From NCBI GenBank assembly GCA_035526505.1, contig DATLCF010000002.1, positions 186,001 through 250,000 on the forward strand: a stretch of DNA of 64,000 bases, read 5' to 3'. A program made the position numbers and the translations under genes. Below, piece after piece: positions 52,276 to 60,931 of the stretch. Source of the stretch: DATLCF01 sp035526505 (GTDB lineage Bacteria > Patescibacteriota > Saccharimonadia > Saccharimonadales > UBA4665). The first letter of the stretch is position 1, and each line of letters opens with the position of its first letter. A model generated the notes under the pieces. That model searched no databases, had not been told where the DNA came from, and saw only the letters and a list, made by a program, of their open reading frames with translations.

Positions 52276-54087
52276 ATGTCCGCCACATTTACCCAGCGCG
52301 ACCGGCAAGCCACGCGTTATATCCACAGATTGTTCTGGAGGGCAAACGTGGTGCACGCAAGCTCACTTGTTGTTTGGGCCTGCACGCGCCCTCCGGCTTT
52401 GTTTATTTATCATATCCTGTTTCCCATTCAAATTGCCTACGCAGTGCAGGCAATTGTTACCCGCGAATTCGACACAGTAAACCACTATGCTGTAAGCATA
52501 GTGTTGCTGGGCGCCTTGTATTGCGTGTTGTGGGCGCTTGGCGGCGTATATATATGTAAAAATGGCAAAATCGGCTCAGAGTATATACAGAAAAAGGTGT
52601 TTGCTAACTATTTGCAAAAAAATTACGAATTTTATAACAATACCTTTATCGGGTCCCTAGGTGCCCAGGCCGCACGGCTGCGCGAAGCGTACAACGAATA
52701 CTGCATTCTGATGATGAATGTGGTACCAAAGCAAACAATTATAGTCGTAGCCAGCTTGGTTATTATTGGCTCTCAATCGATTGCTTTGGCATTTATTACA
52801 CTGGCGGCCATGGCCGGCATACTTAGTTTTACTATTGCAACCAGCAGATGGCGATTAAAATATCGGCGGCGGCTAAGCGTTGCCAGCAATGAACTATCCG
52901 GCATTGTCGGCGATGCCCTAGGCCATGGTACTACTGTAAAAAGCTTTGCCGCGGAAGACTACGAGCAATCCCGCCTAGATAAGGCGCTTTCGCAGTGGTC
53001 GGCCGCACAATACTGGTCGTGGATGGCGTCTATACCAGCGGACGTTGGCCGCATGATATTGGCAGCTGTCGCAACCGCCGCCATTTTGGTTATGACGGCA
53101 CACTTATACCAACAGGGAAATGTATCGATTGCTATTGTCGCGTTGGTGCAATTGTACGTTATTAAACTTATCACTGCCGCACACGACATTGCCGATATGA
53201 TCAAATCATACGATGCCGTCATGAGCGCTGCGCATCAGCCAGCCAAAACAATGCTCATAGAACCCACTTTAACCGATCCGCTAAAACCACGCCGGCTTAC
53301 TAATACTAAATCTACCGTTACGTTTCAGGACACTACATTTCGTTATAACGATGCGGCGGTCGACGTAGCGGCTATTGCCAGTTTTAATTTGCATATTAAA
53401 CCTGGTGAAAAAGTGGGGCTGGTGGGCTACTCGGGCAGCGGCAAAACCACGCTTACTAAATTACTCCTGCGTTTTATGGATATTACCACAGGCGCCATTA
53501 CCGTGGGTGATATCGATATACGTGACCTCAAGCAACAAGATTTACGAAAACACATTGCCTATGTGCCACAGGAACCGCTGCTATTCCACCGCAGCGTGGC
53601 CGAAAACATTGCCTATGGCAAGCCAAGCGCGCCCCAAAAGGCCGTCATGCAAGCGGCTAAGGCAGCCTATGTGGACGAATTTGTATCCGAGTTGCCCAAG
53701 GGCTATGACACCTTGGTAGGCGAACGCGGCGTAAAACTGTCTGGCGGCCAGCGCCAGCGCGTGGCTATTGCCCGCGCCATATTAAAAGATGCGCCCATTT
53801 TGGTACTAGACGAAGCCACCAGCGCCCTGGATAGCCGCAGTGAGCAGCTGATCCAAAAAGCTTTGTGGCGGCTTATGAAAGGCCGCACTGCATTGGTCAT
53901 TGCCCATCGCCTAAGCACCATCCAGCACATGGACAAAATTGTAGTTATGGATAAGGGACGGATCGTACAAACCGGCACGCATGCCGAGCTGCTTACACAA
54001 AAACATGGCATCTATGCCAGTCTATGGACCCACCAAAGTGGCGGCTATCTGGGTGGCCTATTAAAAGATACCGAACTTACAGGATGA
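52276..54087 (+). CDS. ABC-type multidrug/lipid exporter (fused membrane and ATPase domains)
   Basis: 603 residues. The first 330 contain about six membrane helices of the ABC_membrane type. The ATPase has Walker A GYSGSGKT at 384-391, the signature LSGGQRQRVAIARAI, Walker B ILVLDEATSALD and the H-loop in VIAHRLST. It works as a dimer to export a hydrophobic substrate that cannot be named. A TATACT box lies at 52261-52266, 9 bases before the chosen ATG, so it has its own promoter. Composition is somewhat less GC-rich than the ribosomal genes. It interrupts the rplO-secY order. Confidence 0.92.
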   Translation: MSATFTQRDRQATRYIHRLFWRANVVHASSLVVWACTRPPALFIYHILFPIQIAYAVQAIVTREFDTVNHYAVSIVLLGALYCVLWALGGVYICKNGKIGSEYIQKKVFANYLQKNYEFYNNTFIGSLGAQAARLREAYNEYCILMMNVVPKQTIIVVASLVIIGSQSIALAFITLAAMAGILSFTIATSRWRLKYRRRLSVASNELSGIVGDALGHGTTVKSFAAEDYEQSRLDKALSQWSAAQYWSWMASIPADVGRMILAAVATAAILVMTAHLYQQGNVSIAIVALVQLYVIKLITAAHDIADMIKSYDAVMSAAHQPAKTMLIEPTLTDPLKPRRLTNTKSTVTFQDTTFRYNDAAVDVAAIASFNLHIKPGEKVGLVGYSGSGKTTLTKLLLRFMDITTGAITVGDIDIRDLKQQDLRKHIAYVPQEPLLFHRSVAENIAYGKPSAPQKAVMQAAKAAYVDEFVSELPKGYDTLVGERGVKLSGGQRQRVAIARAILKDAPILVLDEATSALDSRSEQLIQKALWRLMKGRTALVIAHRLSTIQHMDKIVVMDKGRIVQTGTHAELLTQKHGIYASLWTHQSGGYLGGLLKDTELTG

Positions 54088-54130
54088 CCGGCACGGTACA
54101 TCACTCTAGCAAAATTGGTACTATATCCTG

Positions 54131-54136
54131 TATACT
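54131..54136 (+). promoter_or_regulatory. secY -10 box
   Basis: TATACT, 39 bases before the secY GTG start, with AAAAGGGAAG as ribosome binding site. Confidence 0.5.
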
Positions 54137-54175
54137 ACCGGATAACGTTATGGTAAAAGGGAAGTAACCAAAGCT

Positions 54176-55666
54176 GTGAACTGGAAAGTTATTTGGCGCT
54201 CATTAGGCCACCGCGAAATGCGCAAGCGTATTTTGGTAGTCTTAGGCATTCTGCTGGTTTTCCGTATTATGGCGCACATTCCGGTGCCGCTCAGCGATCC
54301 GCAAACCCTTAAACAAGTATTGCAAAACCTGTTTACCTCGTCTGACACGCCGCAGCTACTAAGCTTTGTGAATATTCTGTCCGGCGGTGCCCTGGCCAAC
54401 TTTTCTATTATGATCGCGGGCCTGGGGCCGTACATTAACGCCTCTATTATTATGCAGTTGCTGACCAAAGCAGTCCCCAAGTTAGAGGCGCTACACAAAG
54501 AGGGTGAATACGGCCAGAAGAAGATCAACCAGATGACCCGTTTGCTGACCTTCCCACTGGCTATTATTCAGTCCATTGGTGCCATTTATCTTATACGCCA
54601 AACTGCCAGCCAAATTGGTGGCATTGGCGACATTACAGCCAATACCTCTTTAATGCAGTGGGTGCTTATGGTGGCAGCCCTAACTGGTGGCTCCATGCTG
54701 CTGATGTGGCTGGGTGAACAGATTACCGAACAAAGCATCGGTAACGGCATTTCGCTGCTTATTACCGTGGGTATCGTCAGCGGCCTGCCGTCTATGGTCA
54801 GTGGCCTTATTAGCTCTATATTTAATGGTGATGCCCACTGGAAACTGCTTGGATTCAGCCTGCCCATTAGCCAGAAGGCCTTTTGGTATACGCTGGGATT
54901 GGGGGGGGCTGTTATCGTATTAACATGGCTGGTGGTTAAGCTCAACGAAGCCGCGCGGCGGCTGACCGTTAACTATGCCAAGCGTGTGCAGGGCAATCGC
55001 ACGTATGGCGGCGTAACTACCGTGTTACCCATCAAACTTATTGGTGCCGGCGTAGTGCCCATTATCTTTGCTGTGGCATTTCTGAGCGTGCCAAGCTTTG
55101 TCGGACAGCTTATGTCCACCGCCAGCAGTGAACGGCTGCAGCATATTGGCACCAATCTAATGACATGGTTCCAACAGCCCACCGGGCAAACATTTGCCAG
55201 TGGCGGCATGCATGCCTACATTTACCCAGCCACGTACTTCCTATTAGTATTTGTGTTTACATTCTTTTACACCAGCATAACGTTTAATAGCAAAGAAATT
55301 GCCGAAAACCTGCAAAAACAGGGTGGCTTCATAGAAGGTGTCCGCAGCGGGTTGCAAACCGAAAAACACCTGAGCAAAATCGTCAACCGCCTGACCCTGT
55401 TTGGTGCAGCCAGTTTGGGACTGCTGGCCATTATTCCCATCATTGCTCAGGCATTTATTAGCGCCAATATTGCCTTGGGCGGTACCAGCGTGCTTATCTT
55501 GGTATCCGTATCACTCGAAACTCTGCGAGCCGTGGAATCCCGCGCGCTCATGGTTACCTACGACCAATACGCCCAGCCAGATTTCTTTCACAACACAGAA
55601 GACGAAGACATTCAAAATGACAAGAAACGTCGATTTAGCCTCCTCCCATTCCGCAGAAACAAGTAA
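54176..55666 (+). CDS. secY: Protein translocase subunit SecY
   Basis: Channel of the Sec translocon, 496 residues with ten predicted membrane helices. GLGPYINASIIMQLL, LLMWLGEQITEQSIGNGISLLI and RTYGGVTTVLPIKLIGAGVVPIIFA are family hallmarks. A C-terminal cytoplasmic tail of about 35 residues is Asp/Lys-rich. The start is GTG. Its 3' end overlaps the next gene by 50 bases. Confidence 0.97.
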   Translation: MNWKVIWRSLGHREMRKRILVVLGILLVFRIMAHIPVPLSDPQTLKQVLQNLFTSSDTPQLLSFVNILSGGALANFSIMIAGLGPYINASIIMQLLTKAVPKLEALHKEGEYGQKKINQMTRLLTFPLAIIQSIGAIYLIRQTASQIGGIGDITANTSLMQWVLMVAALTGGSMLLMWLGEQITEQSIGNGISLLITVGIVSGLPSMVSGLISSIFNGDAHWKLLGFSLPISQKAFWYTLGLGGAVIVLTWLVVKLNEAARRLTVNYAKRVQGNRTYGGVTTVLPIKLIGAGVVPIIFAVAFLSVPSFVGQLMSTASSERLQHIGTNLMTWFQQPTGQTFASGGMHAYIYPATYFLLVFVFTFFYTSITFNSKEIAENLQKQGGFIEGVRSGLQTEKHLSKIVNRLTLFGAASLGLLAIIPIIAQAFISANIALGGTSVLILVSVSLETLRAVESRALMVTYDQYAQPDFFHNTEDEDIQNDKKRRFSLLPFRRNK

Positions 55667-56444
55667 TTCCACCAGCCTTCTCGTTGTGTGGGACGTACAT
55701 CCTGACGAGATTGAAATTAACCAGGCGTTCACGGCTTCACTAAAACAGGACAACCCCCCATTCGAGACAATACAAGGCAATGTTCTAGCAGCATTTCTAG
55801 GGAAACGACAATGGCGAAAAAACTTAAACAATTGTTTCCCCCCGGATTTTAAAACGCCCATAGATCTGGAAGCACCTGTATACGAAAAATTGAGGGCTGC
55901 GTACATATGCAGAGCTATGAAATTTTTCGACCTGGTGGTAGGGCTGCACGGTGCTACCTCCGACTTGGAATATCTCCTTGTATCTCCCCACGCAGCTCCA
56001 CTAGTGCAGGGAGCAGCCACAATATTCAACGAAGAGGGTTACGGGCGCGGGCCGCATTCGATGTACCCTATAATTGAGTCCTCGCCCGGGATGATGAGCC
56101 ACCTCCCAAATGCTATGGATTTGGAATTCGCTGGGGACCCAGAAGAGAATATCTCCTTTTTATGGCAAAAACTCGGTCAACTGGCAGCAATGCACCCCAA
56201 GGAAATTACCACCCGGGCAAGAATGCAGGCTACCCATACATTTCTTGGGGATATGACCGTTCAGGAAGCAAAAAGGTTAGGGCTTGATCCGGAAGCGTCC
56301 TATCCCCCTTTCACATCCCTAAGTGATGAAGCTCCGCAGCATGATTACCCTCCGGGGACACGAATTCTTGCCTGGGAGCCAGGCGGCAAGGATAACGGCG
56401 ATGCCAGCATAATAGCAGAGCTAATAGTGCCAAAGGCAGCGTAA
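55617..56444 (+). CDS. Divergent M14-type zinc carboxypeptidase/aspartoacylase (AstE-AspA) family protein
   Basis: 275 residues from the ATG at 55617, inside the end of secY. The zinc pattern is His28-x-x-Glu31 (DVHPDEIE) and His111 (VVGLHGATSD). Between them, GN (54-55), Arg64 and the segment NLNNCFPPDF (69-78) correspond to the Gly-Asn, Arg and DLNRxFPG of aspartoacylases, but the substrate Arg of DLNR is Asn72 here. Function is uncertain: it may deacylate an amino acid derivative or trim peptide ends. It occupies the position where adk and map usually follow secY. Confidence 0.6.
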   Translation: MTRNVDLASSHSAETSNSTSLLVVWDVHPDEIEINQAFTASLKQDNPPFETIQGNVLAAFLGKRQWRKNLNNCFPPDFKTPIDLEAPVYEKLRAAYICRAMKFFDLVVGLHGATSDLEYLLVSPHAAPLVQGAATIFNEEGYGRGPHSMYPIIESSPGMMSHLPNAMDLEFAGDPEENISFLWQKLGQLAAMHPKEITTRARMQATHTFLGDMTVQEAKRLGLDPEASYPPFTSLSDEAPQHDYPPGTRILAWEPGGKDNGDASIIAELIVPKAA

Positions 56445-56467
56445 AAGTACGTAACAATGTTAAAGTG

Positions 56468-56496
56468 TTGTAATAGAGGCCGAACACTGGTATAAT
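56468..56496 (+). promoter_or_regulatory. infA / alpha operon promoter
   Basis: TTGTAA at 56468-56473 and TATAAT at 56491-56496, spacer 17 bases. Leader of about 11 bases without a clear ribosome binding site. Confidence 0.8.
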
Positions 56497-56513
56497 TCAA
56501 TCTTGTTATATTT

Positions 56514-56732
56514 ATGGCTAATAAAGAAGTAATCGAGTTGACGGGAACGATTATTGAGACCCTCCCAGGTACTCAATTTCGTGTAGAGCTCGAGAACGGC
56601 CATCAAATCATAGCTCATGTCGCCGGTAAGATGCGGAAACACTACATTCGCATCGTGCCCGGGGACAGCGTGACGGTCGAGTTGACCCCTTACGATCTTA
56701 CTAAGGGACGAATCACCTATCGCAAATCGTAG
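56514..56732 (+). CDS. infA: Translation initiation factor IF-1
   Basis: 72 residues, one S1-like OB fold. [48 protein letters not shown] and the end [14 protein letters not shown] are characteristic. Confidence 0.98.
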   Translation: MANKEVIELTGTIIETLPGTQFRVELENGHQIIAHVAGKMRKHYIRIVPGDSVTVELTPYDLTKGRITYRKS

Positions 56733-56818
56733 CTGGATACATCGCAGTCCCGTCTGTGCCAATCCCTTCATACTAATATAAGCAGTGTGTTATGCACCAC
56801 GGAAGGAGCATGATCCGC

Positions 56819-56971
56819 ATGAAAGTGCGTGCAAGTGTCAAAAAAATCACCACAGGCTCAGGCCGTAAAGGCGATATTGTTGTTCGGCGTAAAAACCGCA
56901 GCGGTACCGGCCCAGGCCGTGTTCGTATTATCAACAAAATGAAACGCCGTAATAACCAGAGGCAGGGCTAG
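56819..56971 (+). CDS. rpmJ: Ribosomal protein bL36, zinc-free long form
   Basis: 50 residues. It starts MKVRASVKKI and ends NNQRQG like other L36 proteins, but the C-x2-C-x12-C-x4-H zinc knuckle is gone and replaced by a longer Gly/Arg/Lys loop (TTGSGRKGDIVVRRKNRSGT). The ATG at 56819 is placed 10 bases after AAGGAG; an ATG at 56810 is too close to it. It ends 3 bases before rpsM. Confidence 0.9.
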   Translation: MKVRASVKKITTGSGRKGDIVVRRKNRSGTGPGRVRIINKMKRRNNQRQG

Positions 56972-56974
56972 CAT

Positions 56975-57361
56975 ATGGCACGAATTTCCGGGGTAACGAT
57001 CCCCAGCGAAAAACAAGTGCATGTTGCACTTACCTATGTATATGGCATTGGTCCCAAGACCAGCGCCGACATTTTGACAACCGCCAAGGTGGAGCCAACC
57101 GTGCGCGTCAAAAATCTGACTGATGCCGAAATTTCGCGCATTCAGGAAGCAATTAACGACAACTACACTGTGGAGGGCGAGTTGCAGCGCGTAGTTGCGG
57201 GCAACATCAAGCGCCTGAAGGATATTAACTCCTACCGTGGCTTACGCCACAAGGCCAGCTTGCCGTCACGTGGCCAGCGCACCAAAACCAACGCCCGCAC
57301 CCGCCGCGGCCGTAAAGTAACTGTGGGTGGTACCGCTAAGAAGGTCGCGTCCAAGACGTAG
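56975..57361 (+). CDS. rpsM: Ribosomal protein uS13
   Basis: 128 residues. MARISGVTIPSEKQVHVALTYVYGIG and RGLRHKASLPSRGQRTKTNARTRRG are conserved. Confidence 0.98.
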   Translation: MARISGVTIPSEKQVHVALTYVYGIGPKTSADILTTAKVEPTVRVKNLTDAEISRIQEAINDNYTVEGELQRVVAGNIKRLKDINSYRGLRHKASLPSRGQRTKTNARTRRGRKVTVGGTAKKVASKT

Positions 57362-57376
57362 GATAAGGATATAACT

Positions 57377-57793
57377 ATGGCAGATACAACTACCCCAACT
57401 ACAACCGCTCCTGCGCCAGCCAAAAAGAAAAAGGCCAAACGCAGCGTAGCCGCCGGTCAAGTCCACATTTTGGCCACCTTTAACAACACTATCGTTACCT
57501 TTACTGATGCCCAAGGCGGCGCTCTGACCACAGCTAGCGCCGGTGGCTGCGGTTTCCGCGGCTCCAAAAAGGGTACAGCCTACGCCGCCCAAGTGGCTGC
57601 CGAAAAAGCCGGCAGTGCAGCCAAACAGTTGCACGGCTTTAGTAAAGCAGACGTATACATCAAGGGCGTGGGCCTGGGTCGCGACGCCGCCATTCGCGCC
57701 ATGAGCGGCCTTGGTATTCAAGTAGAAAGTATTAAAGATGTGACCGGCGTACCGCACGGCGGTGTCCGCCCTAAGAAGGCACGTAGGATCTAG
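57377..57793 (+). CDS. rpsK: Ribosomal protein uS11
   Basis: 138 residues. GQVHILATFNNTIVTFTDAQGGAL, SAGGCGFRGSKKGTAYAAQ and the end PHGGVRPKKARRI are conserved. The N-terminus has a Thr/Pro/Ala/Lys-rich extension of about 20 residues. Confidence 0.98.
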   Translation: MADTTTPTTTAPAPAKKKKAKRSVAAGQVHILATFNNTIVTFTDAQGGALTTASAGGCGFRGSKKGTAYAAQVAAEKAGSAAKQLHGFSKADVYIKGVGLGRDAAIRAMSGLGIQVESIKDVTGVPHGGVRPKKARRI

Positions 57794-57796
57794 CAT

Positions 57797-58417
57797 ATGG
57801 CACGAGATACTCATTCAATCGTAAAAATGTCCCGCCGCGAAGGCTATGCGCTGCACCCCAAGGCCCACAAAGCTTTAGTAAAGCGCACAGCACTGCCGGG
57901 TCAAAAGCAAAATACACGCGGTGGGCGTAATAAAACCAGCCAGTACAGCCTGCAGCTGCGTGAAAAGCAGAAGGTTAAGCGGTTGTACGGCCTGCTGGAA
58001 AAGCAATTCAGCAACCTGATGAAAGAAGCCGGCCGTAAACAGGGCCAGTCCGGCGCTGTGCTGCTGCAATTTTTGGAACAGCGCGCCGACAACGCTATTT
58101 ACCGTGCCGGTTTTGCACCGTCACGCCGCGCTGCCCGCCAACTGGTTACCCACGGTCACTTTATGTTGAACGGCCGCCGTGTTGACGTTCCGTCAATTCG
58201 CCTGCAAGCCGGCGATGAACTGATCATTCGCGACCACAGCAAACAGACCGAATACTTCAAGAAACTGGACGACGTAAGCCCCGCACCATCCGCTACACCC
58301 GGCTGGATCAAAGTTGACCGCAAAAAGGTCAGCGTCAAAATTACCGGATTACCCTCTCGCGAAGAGGCTGAGCCAGACATTAACGAACAATTAATCGTAG
58401 AATACTACTCACGCTAA
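57797..58417 (+). CDS. rpsD: Ribosomal protein uS4, zinc-free form
   Basis: 206 residues. Contains RGGRNKTSQYSLQLREKQKVKRLYGLLEKQF and the S4 motif RAARQLVTHGHFMLNGRRVDVPS. No cysteines are present at the N-terminus, where some bacteria bind zinc. In E. coli S4 represses the alpha operon. Confidence 0.97.
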   Translation: MARDTHSIVKMSRREGYALHPKAHKALVKRTALPGQKQNTRGGRNKTSQYSLQLREKQKVKRLYGLLEKQFSNLMKEAGRKQGQSGAVLLQFLEQRADNAIYRAGFAPSRRAARQLVTHGHFMLNGRRVDVPSIRLQAGDELIIRDHSKQTEYFKKLDDVSPAPSATPGWIKVDRKKVSVKITGLPSREEAEPDINEQLIVEYYSR

Positions 58418-58433
58418 GGGAGGACGAATATAT

Positions 58434-59384
58434 ATGTCAAAACTGATTCACACCCCAGGCCTGGTCAAGGTAGACGATCACTCAGCTACCAGTGCCACTT
58501 TTACCGTAGAACCGCTGCACAGCGGCTATGGTATGACCTTGGGCAACAGCTTGCGCCGCGTGCTGCTTTCCAGCATTTCCGGTGCTGCCGTTACCAGCTT
58601 TAAAATCGAGGGTGTCACCCACGAATTCACCACCGTTAAAGGCGTAAAAGAAGATGTCGTGGACATCATGCTGAACCTCAAAGGTATCCGCTTCCGCGTA
58701 TACGGCGACGAACCGCAAAAACTGCGCATTACCAAGCAAGGCAAGGGGCCAGTTAAAGCCAAGGACATCCAGGTAAACGCCGATGTCGAAGTTGTTAACC
58801 CCGACCATATCATTGCCACCATCGACGACGACAAAGCCAAATTTGTTATGGACCTAGTGGTCGAAACCGGTCGCGGCTATCGCACCGTCGAAGAAGTCAC
58901 TGCTAAAAAGGCCAGCGACCATGTTGCTGTCGATGCTATGTTCAGCCCGGTTGTACGCGTACGCTACAAGGTAGAGAACACCCGTGTTGGTCAAATGACC
59001 GACCTGGACAAACTGGCAATTTCCATCGAAACAGATGGCTCTATCACCCCACGCGATGCCTTCGAAGAAGCTTCGGCCATTTTAGTTAACCAGTACACCG
59101 CACTAGCCGGCAAGACTCGCGTCGAAGCTGCGGAACAGCTGGTGCCTACAGTCCAGGGTGGTGGCCACGCCATAACCGCTAACGGTGACGAACCGGCCGC
59201 ACTGAACACTTCTATCGAAGACCTGAACCTCAGCGCCCGCACCACCAACGCACTCATTAACAACGACATCCACACCATTAAGGACCTGTTTAGTCTGAGT
59301 GACGCCGAACTGCGCGACCTGAAAGGCTTTGGCAGCAAAGCCCTGGACGAAGTCAAAGAAAAACTGGCGGAATTGGAGCTTTAG
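58434..59384 (+). CDS. rpoA: DNA-directed RNA polymerase subunit alpha
   Basis: 316 residues. The N-terminal dimer domain has PLHSGYGMTLGNSLRRVLLSSISGAAV and the C-terminal domain has LNLSARTTNALINNDIHTIKDL with the DNA-contacting helix-hairpin. Normal length. rplQ follows after 2 bases. Confidence 0.98.
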   Translation: MSKLIHTPGLVKVDDHSATSATFTVEPLHSGYGMTLGNSLRRVLLSSISGAAVTSFKIEGVTHEFTTVKGVKEDVVDIMLNLKGIRFRVYGDEPQKLRITKQGKGPVKAKDIQVNADVEVVNPDHIIATIDDDKAKFVMDLVVETGRGYRTVEEVTAKKASDHVAVDAMFSPVVRVRYKVENTRVGQMTDLDKLAISIETDGSITPRDAFEEASAILVNQYTALAGKTRVEAAEQLVPTVQGGGHAITANGDEPAALNTSIEDLNLSARTTNALINNDIHTIKDLFSLSDAELRDLKGFGSKALDEVKEKLAELEL

Positions 59385-59386
59385 GC

Positions 59387-59845
59387 ATGCATCGTCACGG
59401 ATATCAAGGACGTAAGCTGCACCGCGAGCGCGACCAACGCAATGCGCTCATCAAGGGTCTGGCCGACAGCCTCGTCAAGTACGAGACTATCGAAACCACC
59501 TTGCCCAAGGCCAAAGAGGTACTGCCTTACGTCGAAAAGCTTATTACTAAAGCCAAAAAGGGCGATTTGCACAATCGCCGCCAGGTTATTAGCGGCCTGC
59601 AAACGCTGGAAAGTGCCCACAAGCTGGTGGACGACATCGCCCCCAAGCTAAAAGGGCGCGTTAGCGGCCACCTACGCATCGAGCGTACCGCCCTGCGTCG
59701 CGGCGACAACGCCCAAATGGCACGCGTTAGCTTTGTAGACGATCTGCAAAGCGCGCCTGTTGCCAAACCAGCTGCCGAGGTCAAAAAACCTGCAGCCGCC
59801 AAAACTCCTGCTAAAAAGGCCACTGCCAAGAAAGAGGAGAAATAA
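59387..59845 (+). CDS. rplQ: Ribosomal protein bL17 with C-terminal extension
   Basis: 152 residues. MHRHGYQGRKLHRERDQRNALIKGLADSLVKYETIETTLPKAKE is typical; the last 30 residues are a Pro/Ala/Lys tail. Confidence 0.97.
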   Translation: MHRHGYQGRKLHRERDQRNALIKGLADSLVKYETIETTLPKAKEVLPYVEKLITKAKKGDLHNRRQVISGLQTLESAHKLVDDIAPKLKGRVSGHLRIERTALRRGDNAQMARVSFVDDLQSAPVAKPAAEVKKPAAAKTPAKKATAKKEEK

Positions 59846-60285
59846 TGAAAACCTATAGCGCTAAGCCAACCGACGTTACCCGCAAATGGTATGTGGTTGA
59901 CGCCACCGAAGCACCATTGGGCCGCGTGGCTACCCAAGTTGCTACACTACTGACGGGCAAGGGCAAGCCCATGTTCACCAAGCACATCGACTGCGGCGAC
60001 TATGTTATTGTTATTAATGCCAAAGATCTGGTAGTTACCGGCGACAAGCTTATTAAAAAGACCTACTACCGTCACAGTGGTTTCCCGGGCGGCTTAACCG
60101 AAACCACCTTGGCTAAAAAGATGGCCACCGACCCCACCGATGTTATTTTCCATGCCGTGCGCGGCATGCTGCCGGTTAACAAGCTGCGCGATGCACGCCT
60201 GGCCCGTCTGAAAATATACGCCGATGGGGAGCACCACCACGAAGCACAAAAACCCGAAGTATTTTCGGTGAAAGGTGATAAATAA
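59845..60285 (+). CDS. rplM: Ribosomal protein uL13
   Basis: 146 residues. RKWYVVDATEAPLGRVATQVATLLTGKGKP, KTYYRHSGFPGG and VRGMLPVNKLRDARLARLKIYADGEHHHEAQKPE are conserved. TAATG overlaps tie it to rplQ and rpsI. Confidence 0.98.
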   Translation: MKTYSAKPTDVTRKWYVVDATEAPLGRVATQVATLLTGKGKPMFTKHIDCGDYVIVINAKDLVVTGDKLIKKTYYRHSGFPGGLTETTLAKKMATDPTDVIFHAVRGMLPVNKLRDARLARLKIYADGEHHHEAQKPEVFSVKGDK

Positions 60286-60692
60286 TGGCTGACAAAAAAG
60301 CACACAGCTACTTTTACGCTCTGGGCCGCCGCAAAAGCGCCACTGCCCGGGTACGTTTGCAAAACGGCAAAGGCACCATTACTGTTAACGGCAAGCCAGC
60401 CGAAGAATACTTTGCCAGCAGTACCTTTTTACTGACCGAACTGCAGCAGCCGTTTATCGCCCTGCAGCAAGAGAACAAGTTCGACATTACTGTTGTCGTA
60501 ACTGGTGGCGGCCACGCCGGCCAGGTAGACGCTATCCGTTTGGGCATTGCCAAAGCCATGGTTGATATGAACAACGACCTCAAGGCCACTCTGAAGCGTG
60601 CAGATCTGCTGAGCCGCGACCCGCGCGAACGCGAACGCAAGAAATTCGGTCTTAAAGGCGCCCGTAAACAACGCCAGTTCACCAAGCGTTAA
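60285..60692 (+). CDS. rpsI: Ribosomal protein uS9
   Basis: 135 residues. YALGRRKSATARVRLQNGKGTITVNG, GGGHAGQVDAIRLGIAKAMV and the C-terminal LLSRDPRERERKKFGLKGARKQRQFTKR reaching the P site are conserved. Confidence 0.98.
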   Translation: MADKKAHSYFYALGRRKSATARVRLQNGKGTITVNGKPAEEYFASSTFLLTELQQPFIALQQENKFDITVVVTGGGHAGQVDAIRLGIAKAMVDMNNDLKATLKRADLLSRDPRERERKKFGLKGARKQRQFTKR

Positions 60693-60722
60693 GTCCCGCT
60701 GCTTGACCAAAGCTGACCAAAA

Positions 60723-60747
60723 AATCCGGAAGTTATTCCGGATTTTT
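60723..60747 (+). terminator. Intrinsic terminator after rpsI
   Basis: AATCCGGA / TCCGGATT, an 8-bp stem with a 6-base loop and T run. Confidence 0.88.
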
Positions 60748-60763
60748 TGTAATTATTACCCAA

Positions 60764-60769
60764 TATGCT
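60764..60769 (+). promoter_or_regulatory. -10 box of the trpS attenuator transcript
   Basis: TATGCT, 11 bases before the leader peptide ATG; predicted transcription start is about 5 bases before that ATG. The -35 would lie in the T-rich tail of the rpsI terminator. Confidence 0.55.
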
Positions 60770-60780
60770 AACCTGGAATA

Positions 60781-60861
60781 ATGCAACAAACAAACGCCAA
60801 CTTCTATTGGTTTAGCAATGTCTCACTCGTGGCGGTTTGTTCTGTGCGCTCGCATACCTAA
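60781..60861 (+). CDS. trpS leader peptide
   Basis: 26 codons then TAA. Codons 8-11 read Phe-Tyr-Trp-Phe with the only Trp codon at 60808-60810. The reading frame runs through attenuator regions 1 and 2 and stops 23 bases before the terminator stem. A ribosome waiting for Trp-tRNA would cover region 1 and leave region 2 free. Confidence 0.82.
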   Translation: MQQTNANFYWFSNVSLVAVCSVRSHT

Positions 60862-60914
60862 ATCAATTCTCGAACCTATTGAAGAAACCGCCACTGCAGG
60901 CGGTTTCTTATTTT
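60789..60914 (+). promoter_or_regulatory. trpS transcription attenuator
   Basis: Region 1 AACAAACGCCA (60789-60799) can pair with region 2 (60829-60841) with one bulge. Region 2 GTGGCGGTTT (60829-60838) is a perfect 10-bp complement of region 3 AAACCGCCAC (60885-60894). Regions 3 and 4 form the terminator GAAACCGCC (60884-60892) / GGCGGTTTC (60899-60907) with a 6-base loop and a T-rich tail. These are the mutually exclusive 1:2, 2:3 and 3:4 pairings of a trp-type attenuator. No T-box consensus is present. Confidence 0.88.
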
Positions 60915-60931
60915 TAATCAAGGATTACAAA

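Noticed and set aside
55401..55616. Longer N-terminus of the M14-like protein
   Set aside because: It would lie within conserved secY coding sequence in another frame; the ATG at 55617 gives a normal family start.
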